A stretch of DNA of 40,182 bases, taken from assembly GCA_019894955.1 (NCBI GenBank), contig JAGXNQ010000006.1, positions 1 to 40,182 of the forward strand. Reading direction: 5' to 3'. Made by a program: the position numbers and the translations under genes. The stretch comes from Promethearchaeota archaeon. Lineage in GTDB: Archaea; Asgardarchaeota; Lokiarchaeia; Sigyniarchaeales; SOKP01. The notes beneath the pieces were generated by a model. That model did not search any database. It was not told the origin of the DNA and saw only the letters and a list, made by a program, of their open reading frames with translations. Positions 25,855-33,644 of this stretch are shown here, piece by piece (position 1 is the first letter of the stretch; each line of letters starts with the position of its first letter).

Positions 25855-26313
25855 ATGAAGTATAAAGTCTTGATTAACTCAAGTGAAATAAATTTTAGCG
25901 CTTGTCATTTTCTTAAAGAACCCCAGAAATGTTCCAGGCTCCACGGACATAATTATTACGTGTCTGCTGAAATAGGATCTGATTTAAATGAAAATTCTTT
26001 TGTGGTTGACTTTTTCGAACTTAAAAAAGAACTTAAAACAATTATCGAACCACTTGATCATTTTATTTTAATTCCTGAAAAATCTGAGAATCTAAATATC
26101 GAGATCAAGAATGAGAGCATAAAGATCATTACTAAAAGTGGAAAAAAATATGTATTCCCTTTTTCTGATGTCAAATTTCTTCCATTACCTGCTACAACAA
26201 GTGAGTTACTCGCAAAATACCTTCATGATCAATTAAAATTAAGATATGTTGATAAGAAAATTAAGGTTAAAATAGAAGAAAGTAAGAGTACTTGTGCTAT
26301 TTACGAGGATTAA
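25855..26313 (+). CDS. queD: QueD / 6-pyruvoyl-tetrahydropterin synthase family
   Basis: The 152-residue protein carries the zinc ligands and catalytic Cys of 6-carboxytetrahydropterin synthase: ACHFL near residue 20 and CSRLHGHNYYV, in which the Cys precedes the HGH pair by four residues. The VVDFFELK and PLDHF segments and a C-terminal CAIYED with the substrate-binding Glu follow. QueD makes 6-carboxy-5,6,7,8-tetrahydropterin from dihydroneopterin triphosphate for preQ0 synthesis. A TATA-like ATATTTAAA at 25800-25808 precedes it. It faces the QueC fusion divergently and ends 3 bp from the convergent DHQ synthase gene. Confidence 0.9.
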   Translation: MKYKVLINSSEINFSACHFLKEPQKCSRLHGHNYYVSAEIGSDLNENSFVVDFFELKKELKTIIEPLDHFILIPEKSENLNIEIKNESIKIITKSGKKYVFPFSDVKFLPLPATTSELLAKYLHDQLKLRYVDKKIKVKIEESKSTCAIYED

Positions 26314-26316
26314 TGT

Positions 26317-27429
26317 TCATTTTTCAATGATCTTTTCTTTAAGGGGAACACCAAAATGGGTTGCTCCAGGGCCAATGTGAACTAAAATTTCATCTCCTTC
26401 TTTAACGGAAACAACTGATATGGCTTTTCCATTTTTATCAACTAGTCTGATAGTCTCTGCATTTTGACATATAACACTCATTATAACTGGAGAATTATCA
26501 ACTGAAGAGACTAGTTCAAATCTTAGCATCGGTCTGATCTCGATTTTAACTCTAGCCACTGTAACTACTCGTGTAAGTCCGTCCGTATTAATTATTAATA
26601 CTTGATCTCCCCCTTTTAATTCACTAAGATATTTAGTACGATATCCTTGAGAACCACTCGACGGAACTAATATATAAGCTGAAACATCACCAGCATTAAC
26701 TCTAAATGGTCTTGATGATATAAATTTAGTATCAAAAACTTCAGCATGGATTAATACAAATCCTTTAGCTGTACTCCCTATGAGCATCCCCTCTCCTATT
26801 TCAAGAAGGGAAGTTGTATCTACACACACTCGTGCGCTTTCAGATATATTTTGAATATCCATGACTTTCGCTGTCGTTAAGTTAATCTTGACACTTGATT
26901 TAGTAATTTTTTTCAATTCTTCTAATTCATCTGCATCTTTAGGTGTATATAAAATTCCATCTACTCCCATTTCCAAAACATTAAGCATTAATTCAGCTTC
27001 TTTAATAGAACAAACTTCAGCGATTAATTTTGTATCTGTAGAATGCATTGCAGCAATGAGATTTTCATAAGGTATGACTTTCCAATCTTTTGCCGCAACT
27101 ATAATAAAATCATATAAATTTGTTTCAGTTAGTTCTATGATTGTTTTTTCATCATCTTTTGTGATTAACTCTCTATAAATACCGATATTTGCAGGATTTG
27201 ATTCACTTTTAGGGTTGAATCTTTTTACCTTATCTATATCTGAAAAAATGAAATTGTTTACAGGTAAAGTCAGATCTTTAGAATACGTTATCAGTCTTTC
27301 CAATTGAGAAATTTCTTGAAACACTTCTTTTGAAACAAGTATATCCAAGAAATTATGATTTAAAGCCTCTTGAATTAACTCTTTAAAATTAGTGGTTTTG
27401 CGCTCTAAGTTAATTATAATTGTCTTCAT
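26317..27429 (-). CDS. 3-dehydroquinate synthase II (archaeal AroB')
   Basis: The 370-residue protein is the archaeal type-II enzyme that turns 2-amino-3,7-dideoxy-D-threo-hept-6-ulosonate into 3-dehydroquinate in the aromatic amino-acid pathway, unrelated to bacterial AroB. Supporting segments are VAAKDWKVIPYENLIA, GSTAKGFVLIHAE, SRPFRVNAGDVSAY, the long beta-rich C-terminal domain with YLSELKGGDQVLI, and the closing GPGATHFG. Length fits the family. The partner ADH synthase gene is not in the window. Confidence 0.9.
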   Translation of the reverse strand: MKTIIINLERKTTNFKELIQEALNHNFLDILVSKEVFQEISQLERLITYSKDLTLPVNNFIFSDIDKVKRFNPKSESNPANIGIYRELITKDDEKTIIELTETNLYDFIIVAAKDWKVIPYENLIAAMHSTDTKLIAEVCSIKEAELMLNVLEMGVDGILYTPKDADELEELKKITKSSVKINLTTAKVMDIQNISESARVCVDTTSLLEIGEGMLIGSTAKGFVLIHAEVFDTKFISSRPFRVNAGDVSAYILVPSSGSQGYRTKYLSELKGGDQVLIINTDGLTRVVTVARVKIEIRPMLRFELVSSVDNSPVIMSVICQNAETIRLVDKNGKAISVVSVKEGDEILVHIGPGATHFGVPLKEKIIEK

Positions 27430-27591
27430 ATTTCTCCACCAATATAAATAAAATTTGGACTATGAAAGATTAAAGATTAGAAATTATTTTATTTAACTAA
27501 ATTCTATTAAAATATTTAAGTCAAAAATATCTTAATTATTAATAAAGAGAATTAATTAAAATAAACTTCCAATATACTGAGATGAAACCTA

Positions 27592-28242
27592 ATGGGAATT
27601 AAAAAGAAATTATTTCCGAGAAAAGGACAAGAGAAGGAAGAACTCGTAATGAAAGCAAAAGCTCATATTCGCAAGATGGCTCTCGCGAATAAAACATATA
27701 GCAAAAGATCAGAAATTGCAAGAAAGAATGCCAAAATTGCGTTGAAACGAGGTGAAAGGACTAGAGCGAAGAATTATTTGATCCAATTTAAGCAATATCA
27801 ACAAAAAGTGGACCGTGCTAACAATATTCGAGCAAAAATAGAGAGAACTTTAGAAGCGGTAGAAGAAGGCAAAATGATTGCTATGACTGGAGATTTAATG
27901 GGGGGTATTCGCGATGAACTTCAAGATATTTCGACTAAAGTTGCTCCCGAAAAAATTGCAGTAATCGCCGAAGACTCTGAGGCATATGTTGCTGAGATAG
28001 AGGAATCAGCTGAAATATTAGCTGGTGACCCTGAGATTGACTTAGCTATTGATGTGACAGATGAATTAAATCAGCTTGAAACCGAAATGTTATTAGATCA
28101 AGGAGGACAAATCCCTGAAGTGCCTGCAGACGATTTACAATACATTTCAGAGTTTGATCTTGAAGAAGAAGAGCCTGAAATACGGACAAAAGCTAAACTA
28201 GAAGACGAAATAGATAAATTGCGAAAAGAGCTTGAATCATAA
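27592..28242 (+). CDS. Snf7-domain ESCRT-III protein
   Basis: The 216-residue protein starts with a basic MGIKKKLFPRKG segment and a long helical hairpin: KTYSKRSEIARKNAKIALKRGERTRAKNY (helix 1), then LIQFKQYQQKVDRANNIRAKIERTLEAV (helix 2), both typical of Snf7/CHMP cores. Helix 3-5 are acidic (AEDSEAYVAEIEESAEIL). Two tail motifs resemble MIT-interacting motifs: IPEVPADDL at 174-182 (MIM2-like) and EDEIDKLRKEL near 204-214 (MIM1-like). ESCRT-III filaments remodel membranes in division and vesicle scission and are disassembled by Vps4, which is not encoded here. The gene is divergent from DHQ synthase and convergent with the zinc-finger protein. Confidence 0.88.
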   Translation: MGIKKKLFPRKGQEKEELVMKAKAHIRKMALANKTYSKRSEIARKNAKIALKRGERTRAKNYLIQFKQYQQKVDRANNIRAKIERTLEAVEEGKMIAMTGDLMGGIRDELQDISTKVAPEKIAVIAEDSEAYVAEIEESAEILAGDPEIDLAIDVTDELNQLETEMLLDQGGQIPEVPADDLQYISEFDLEEEEPEIRTKAKLEDEIDKLRKELES

Positions 28243-28288
28243 ATTCTATTATAATTTTTCCTTCTTTATAGCAAAAACTTTGCTTAAT

Positions 28289-30376
28289 TTATGAATAATA
28301 TCGTCTACCGTCAAATTCTCGATATGTTCCTTTTAGATCTTCAATACCTTCCAATTCTTGACCTAGATCTTCAATATTTTTATCAATTGAGTAAATCTGT
28401 TTCTGGAGGTTTTTGAAGGTTCTAAAATAATCAACTTCAGAAATAATCCCTTGATCGAATTTTGTATCTAATGCTTTCAAGGTTTCATCCAAACTATATT
28501 TTTCTTTCTCAAAATCACGCAGTTTTCTAAATTTATCTTTTTGTTTTTTGGAATACTTTCTATTAGAATATGTGTCATTTGAATCAAGGCTCTCTTGATT
28601 AAAATATTCTGATAAATGATTTTTAGAGTAATCATTATATATGGAACGTTTTCCTTCATTTATATTGGTATATGAACCCTGTTCTCTTTGGTGGATATCA
28701 TAAGGACCATTTATCTCTGGAGAATGTAATAGGCCATTTTTTTGAACTTGCTCGAGTTGTCTCATTAGAATTTTTTTGTGATTTGGATCAATTCTCTGAT
28801 TCTTGGTAGTAAATCGATTCCTTTCATAATTCTGGATTCTGTTAGGATCATATAGGTTTTGCGGAATAAAGCGATTATCATAAATTGGTTGATTATATTG
28901 ATTGTAAATCCTCGGAGTTCCATAATTAATCATATTTTCTGGATTTTGATTAGGATACACATTTTGTTGTGGGAAGTGATTTTGAAATTGTGGTGTAGGA
29001 GTGGGTTGCGGTACTTGATAATTTTGAGGGGGCGCGTATGGAATGTAATTTATAGGATTATTGTTATAAATCCGATATTGTTGTTGTTGATTGTTCGGAA
29101 TTTCTGGAGGATTATAATTTGGCTGTCCAGTCCTACTAATGGGGATTTGAATTTCTGAATTCTGGTTTATACTATTATATTGACACTTTAAGCTGAAAAA
29201 AGAGTTAATAGTTTCTTCAATAAATGCAGTTATATCATTTAATTCAATATAAATATTGTTAAGTCTCTCTGCAGTTTCTTGATCATATTTAATAGTTTCA
29301 TCAAAATTCCTTGCTAAAATGATATAATCCAAAACGCGGGTAATGTTATTTGGAGGAAGCGTGAACTCATATCTCCCATAGGGAAATTCAATATATAATT
29401 TCTTAAACATTTTACCTTGGGATTTGATTTTGATTAAATCCTTTACAGGAGCCTTAAAAATAACTTCTTTCTTTCTTTTTTGTTTTCCAGATTCTTGTAC
29501 AAATGATAAATCAAGATTTGTAATAAAAAGGATTCCTCTACTTTTTTTCAATTTATCTTGAGTATTTAAACCATTAGCTAATTTTGCATAAATCGCATAA
29601 ATTGGTTTTTCATTTTCAGCTAGATTTAAGTATTTTTTATAGGTTTCAAAGTAGAAAATGATTTTTTCAATAAATTTCAAGTAATCTTGGATGCTTTCTA
29701 AACTTGTAGAAATTGTTTTTACGTTATTAGTAATGTATTCTTGAATTGAATCATTACTCCGTGTCAGATTCTCAAGGATCCCCTCTATAATAATTACATT
29801 TGCATTTGGTTGTGAGTAAATATCAAAGAAATATTCCTTATTTAATGATAAATGATTGAAAAGAATACTAATTTTCTCATGTAGATTTTCTTTAGCATAA
29901 TTTAATAATTTAAATAATGCTAAGAGGTCAGCTTCCAAGTGAGGAAAGTGATAACATTTAATAGGTGGTGCTCTTGCGTTTTTTGCTTTTTGGCGTAATT
30001 GATACAAGTTATTGATAAGCTCATTTAGAGGTTCAATGAAATATCGCACGTTTTTAATTAAATCTAAGAAACTTTTTTCTAAATCCTCTTTTTTCTCATA
30101 AATATTGATTATTGAAGTGGAATGACATTTAGGACAAGCTTTTAATAATTGACTCCCCTGATTTATCTTTTCACTTTCACAATCTTTGCAGGATCCATGT
30201 TTACCTGAATCTGCAATTTCTATATTCTTAGAATTACAATCTTGACATACATAATAATCAATCTTTTCTTCATGTAAGCAATCAGAACAACAACTGGCTC
30301 CACAATCCTCACAATAATAAGCCAGCTTAATATGTCTATGACAGAATCGACAAATTTGCATGTTGTATTCCGACAT
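28289..30376 (-). CDS. Large zinc-finger / PH-GRAM-like / disordered / coiled-coil protein
   Basis: 695 residues, family unknown to me. Residues 9-84 contain at least seven CxxC-type pairs (CRFC, CEDC, CCSDC, CQDC, CKDC, CPKC), in part B-box-like. Residues 95-255 are helical. Residues 280-355 read like a GRAM/PH strand set: SRGILFITNLDLSFV, VIFKAPVKDLIKIKS, LYIEFPYGRYEFTL. Residues 405-530 are rich in Asn, Gln, Pro and Tyr, with poly-Q (NNQQQQYR), and are probably disordered. Residues 615-680 form a coiled coil with a LDTKFDQGIISEVDYFRTFK segment like a SHOCT hairpin. It is convergent with ESCRT-III, with only 46 bp between stops. It is cytosolic; a membrane-lipid adaptor role is a hypothesis. 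Confidence 0.75.
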   Translation of the reverse strand: MSEYNMQICRFCHRHIKLAYYCEDCGASCCSDCLHEEKIDYYVCQDCNSKNIEIADSGKHGSCKDCESEKINQGSQLLKACPKCHSTSIINIYEKKEDLEKSFLDLIKNVRYFIEPLNELINNLYQLRQKAKNARAPPIKCYHFPHLEADLLALFKLLNYAKENLHEKISILFNHLSLNKEYFFDIYSQPNANVIIIEGILENLTRSNDSIQEYITNNVKTISTSLESIQDYLKFIEKIIFYFETYKKYLNLAENEKPIYAIYAKLANGLNTQDKLKKSRGILFITNLDLSFVQESGKQKRKKEVIFKAPVKDLIKIKSQGKMFKKLYIEFPYGRYEFTLPPNNITRVLDYIILARNFDETIKYDQETAERLNNIYIELNDITAFIEETINSFFSLKCQYNSINQNSEIQIPISRTGQPNYNPPEIPNNQQQQYRIYNNNPINYIPYAPPQNYQVPQPTPTPQFQNHFPQQNVYPNQNPENMINYGTPRIYNQYNQPIYDNRFIPQNLYDPNRIQNYERNRFTTKNQRIDPNHKKILMRQLEQVQKNGLLHSPEINGPYDIHQREQGSYTNINEGKRSIYNDYSKNHLSEYFNQESLDSNDTYSNRKYSKKQKDKFRKLRDFEKEKYSLDETLKALDTKFDQGIISEVDYFRTFKNLQKQIYSIDKNIEDLGQELEGIEDLKGTYREFDGRRYYS

Positions 30377-30572
30377 TTTTACATCTAAATCCTAATTTGA
30401 TTATGAAAAAACACAAAATTAACTAGTACTTTCAATAATTTTGAAGGGTTTTTTTAATTTCAATAGGTATGTTATATGAGTAATATCTCTAAAATACCTA
30501 AATTGGGCTTATTTAAATAAATAAGAAAATAATTGAAAGCCTTTTAGCAAGATTTAAAAATTATAGACGAGA

Positions 30573-30869
30573 TTATTTAATGATCCTAATTTTGGTACCT
30601 AAAGCTTGTCCGGGCAATCCTGCTTTTTTGAAATGTGCTCTAACTGCCCCACTATTACCATGAGCTCTAGTAATCACACCTTTCATATCTTTTCCGGTTG
30701 GACTAACCCATGAAACAGTCCTTCCTACTAATTTATTTGCATCTTTTCTAGTTTTAATAGTTGGGAATACTAATATGCAATGTTTAGGGTGAACTGTATG
30801 TCGTCCTCGTTTATAATTTGAAATCGCACCCTCCATTCCCAGTTGCTCTAATCGATTATTTAATGTCAT
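30573..30869 (-). CDS. rpl35ae: Ribosomal protein eL33 (L35Ae)
   Basis: The 98-residue protein has the family signature: KLVGRTVSW, GKDMKGVITRAHGNSGAVRAHFKKAGLPGQALGTKIRII. It is a 50S subunit protein present in archaea and eukaryotes but not bacteria. The N-terminal segment GAISNYKRGRHTVHPKHCILVF is the usual beta strand pair. The upstream 120 bp are shared with the divergent ceramidase-like gene and contain an ATATTTAAA element. Confidence 0.93.
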   Translation of the reverse strand: MTLNNRLEQLGMEGAISNYKRGRHTVHPKHCILVFPTIKTRKDANKLVGRTVSWVSPTGKDMKGVITRAHGNSGAVRAHFKKAGLPGQALGTKIRIIK

Positions 30870-30992
30870 AAAATTCCACTTAAAATAGTTGTATCTTTAA
30901 TTAAAAAAATATTTAAAAAGATAAAAAATTTTCGATATCTTCTTTTTCATAAAGAGTAAAATTTTTGTAGTTTTTAAAGCTATATTAAATTT

Positions 30993-32369
30993 ATGAAAGT
31001 TGCGTTTGGAAAGAGTGTTATTACACCATTAAATTACCTAGGCATGCCATTAGCAGGCTACACTCGTAAAAAACCGTGTTTAGGAAAATTGGATGATATT
31101 CATGTTCATGGTATTTTGATTGAAGAAAATCAAGATTTTCTATTAATGTTCTCATTTGATATACTTAAATTACCTCTAGCTATCGTAGAATACCTGAAAG
31201 ACAAAATTGTATCCATTTTCCCATCTATTAAACCAGAAAAAATCCTCATACATGCTACACACACTCATGCTTCTTTTGATCTAACAGGAGAATTCCATTG
31301 GCCTGGAGGGACTTTAAATGTATTAAGGGGAATAATGTTTGGATCTAATAGAAATGATTCATATATTGTTTGGCTGGTTAATAGAGTTATCCAATTGGTT
31401 GAAAAATTATCAAAGCAGTTAGAGGCATGTAGGATTGCCTGGAAGAAAAAATTATTTAATCCTGATATTGTCATCAATCGAAGGCATCCAACCAGACAAT
31501 CAAAACCAGAACTTGGGGTGATTGTTTTCAAGCAATTGAATAAAGATGAAATAATTGGAATAATTACAAATTACTCTTGTCATCCAACAACACTTTCATT
31601 CAAGAATAATAACTTATCCGCGGATTTTCCAGGAAAATATGTTGAACGAATTGAACAATTATCTGATAAAAAGACTCATGCTACATACTTCAATGGCCCA
31701 TCTGGGGACCTTAATCCGATTACAACTAGTGGAACTGATTATGAAACTTTAGAAGAAGATAAATCGCTGATATACAATCAGTTAGGTACCTATGAAGATA
31801 CTAAAAATATCGGTTATGTTATTGCTGAAGAGGCATTAGATTTGGCGAGATCTATTGATGATAAAGAATTTTTCGATTCTATTAAAATTACTACTGAAAT
31901 AAACGAATTTTGGATTCCAATGAAAGATGCCAAATATTTTAATAAAATTTGGTTCTCTAATAAGCTCTATTATTGTATTAAAAAATTATTTCTCCTTAAG
32001 ATTGCCAGAATAACTCTTTTAAATGCTAATTTTCCTATTTTTAGTTTGAATAAAAAAGGGCGTAAAGTTAAATGCAAAACAATCGTTCAACGTTTTCAGA
32101 TATCAACTGACGTAAAAAATGATTCTAATAACTTAGATCTAATAACTGTACCAGGAGAATTATTTGAAGATTTAGGAAATAAGATTCTTGAAGAATCTTT
32201 GTCTGGAAGAGAGAACACTTTCATTTTTCAAAACTCTCAAGATTGGATTGCTTATTTGTTTTCTATAGAAGAATATATAAATTTTGGAGGATATGAACCA
32301 TTTCCAACCTTTAGTCCATTTTCTGGTGAAATAGTAGTAAATGAAGTTTTAAAATTTTTTCAAAAATAA
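30993..32369 (+). CDS. Neutral/alkaline ceramidase-like protein
   Basis: The 458-residue protein starts with VAFGKSVITPLNYLGMPLAGY, the typical N-terminus of the neutral ceramidase superfamily (G-x-x-x-x-ITP...GY). HATHTHASFDLTGE supplies the zinc-binding THTH-S motif. A later NYSCHPTTL and FNGPSGDLNP complete the domain. The C-terminal third ends without the extra domain of longer bacterial ceramidases. No signal peptide is visible. The natural substrate may not be ceramide, since archaeal lipids differ; a related amidase or esterase activity is possible. Its 3' end overlaps the C69 peptidase gene by 10 bp. Confidence 0.8.
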   Translation: MKVAFGKSVITPLNYLGMPLAGYTRKKPCLGKLDDIHVHGILIEENQDFLLMFSFDILKLPLAIVEYLKDKIVSIFPSIKPEKILIHATHTHASFDLTGEFHWPGGTLNVLRGIMFGSNRNDSYIVWLVNRVIQLVEKLSKQLEACRIAWKKKLFNPDIVINRRHPTRQSKPELGVIVFKQLNKDEIIGIITNYSCHPTTLSFKNNNLSADFPGKYVERIEQLSDKKTHATYFNGPSGDLNPITTSGTDYETLEEDKSLIYNQLGTYEDTKNIGYVIAEEALDLARSIDDKEFFDSIKITTEINEFWIPMKDAKYFNKIWFSNKLYYCIKKLFLLKIARITLLNANFPIFSLNKKGRKVKCKTIVQRFQISTDVKNDSNNLDLITVPGELFEDLGNKILEESLSGRENTFIFQNSQDWIAYLFSIEEYINFGGYEPFPTFSPFSGEIVVNEVLKFFQK

Positions 32370-33541
32370 ATCAATTCTTCTGCCATCTCCCAAGCATGGC
32401 TATTTATTTTTTCAATAGCAGATTTAATATTCTGGTCATTTAGAATAACTTTTTTAACCTGATCAATAACATCTTTCTCAATAAGCTCTATCTTAGATAG
32501 GTATTGATTTTTCAAATCCAGATTACTATGAGTTCGAATGAAATGAGAATGTCGTGTCCAATACCAATCTGAATTTCGTTTTTTATAAGGTCCCGATTTT
32601 AATACTTTCTGATTCTCAAGGGGGAAGGTATATGGTTTATATATGCTTAAACAAGGAAGGGTACTCCCCGTGAGCCAATGTATTGAATCATTTCCTTCTT
32701 TTCTTAGTTCAGAAACTTGAGATCCTGTTGATTCAAATCCACCATGCATACATATTCCCACATCATGTTCTCTCAGAAATTCCATCATTAATGAAGGAGT
32801 GATTTTCCCAATATTTTTTTTTAGTAACGACGTAGACTTCCCTCCACGTGAGAGTGGAGAATTAATATTAGAGGCATAACTCCCTGAAAAAGTTATAGCA
32901 AAATCAAAATCGTCTTCATCTTTACAATATCCCATTTCAATCGCATGATTAATAATTCCTTCTCGTCTAAAATCTCCCTTTCCGCGTATTGAGATACCAT
33001 TAGAGATTGATCTCACATCGATTACCTTTTCAACAATCCACCAATCGTCAGCAGTTTCTAAGATATATGCCTCTTTAGAATCAGCAATAATGAAAGAATT
33101 ATGATAGGTCCAAGTAGAATCCTCATAAGAACATCCCCCTCCTTGATGATATTTTTCTAATATTTCTGTTATTATTTTAGTTGTATTATAAGCCGAATTA
33201 CCTCGTTCTAATCCAAGACGAAGTAGATCCATACCAAGAAGCCCTTCGCTTCTTAAAGGCTCATGTGTGTACACTGCTTCATTTCCAATAACTACACCAT
33301 ATTCATTTGCTCCCATTTCAGCACCCCACATCCAATAAGGCTGACTAAGAAGAATTGCAGCTGTTTCATTTATTTGAGGTATTGATATATAGGTACAGTT
33401 AACCGTATCTCCCTCGTTATAGTGAAATTTAGGTGCATACGTGATCAATTGTATTTCATTTTGGGGTCGATCGCTATTCTTAGCAAAAATTACATTTCCA
33501 TTCTCAGTACTATTTCTCAAAGCTACTAATGTGTCACACAT
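32360..33541 (-). CDS. C69-family / secernin-like Ntn-hydrolase dipeptidase
   Basis: The 393-residue protein begins MCDTLVAL; Cys2 becomes the N-terminal nucleophile after removal of Met. FAKNSDRPQNE is the conserved second strand of C69 peptidases and secernins, and WMWGAEMGANEYGVVIGNEAV with GLLGMDLLRLGLERG is highly characteristic of secernin/PepD-type members. SWILETADDWW-like (YILETADDWWIVEK) strands follow. It is a cytosolic amidohydrolase or dipeptidase. The start is fixed by the catalytic Cys. It is divergent from the glycogen synthase gene and tail-overlaps the ceramidase-like gene. Confidence 0.92.
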   Translation of the reverse strand: MCDTLVALRNSTENGNVIFAKNSDRPQNEIQLITYAPKFHYNEGDTVNCTYISIPQINETAAILLSQPYWMWGAEMGANEYGVVIGNEAVYTHEPLRSEGLLGMDLLRLGLERGNSAYNTTKIITEILEKYHQGGGCSYEDSTWTYHNSFIIADSKEAYILETADDWWIVEKVIDVRSISNGISIRGKGDFRREGIINHAIEMGYCKDEDDFDFAITFSGSYASNINSPLSRGGKSTSLLKKNIGKITPSLMMEFLREHDVGICMHGGFESTGSQVSELRKEGNDSIHWLTGSTLPCLSIYKPYTFPLENQKVLKSGPYKKRNSDWYWTRHSHFIRTHSNLDLKNQYLSKIELIEKDVIDQVKKVILNDQNIKSAIEKINSHAWEMAEELIYF

Positions 33542-33644
33542 CGTGTAATTCTCTTGTTTTTACAATAATAAAGAATCATTTTTAATAATAAAATTTTTTA
33601 TGATTTTTGAATTTATAATATTAGAGAACACTTTATTAAGGAAT

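Noticed and set aside
28859-29158. 99-residue plus-strand reading frame opposite the zinc-finger protein
   Set aside because: It is the antisense of the N/Q/P-rich low-complexity segment; its I/L/W-rich composition follows from that and no family feature is visible.
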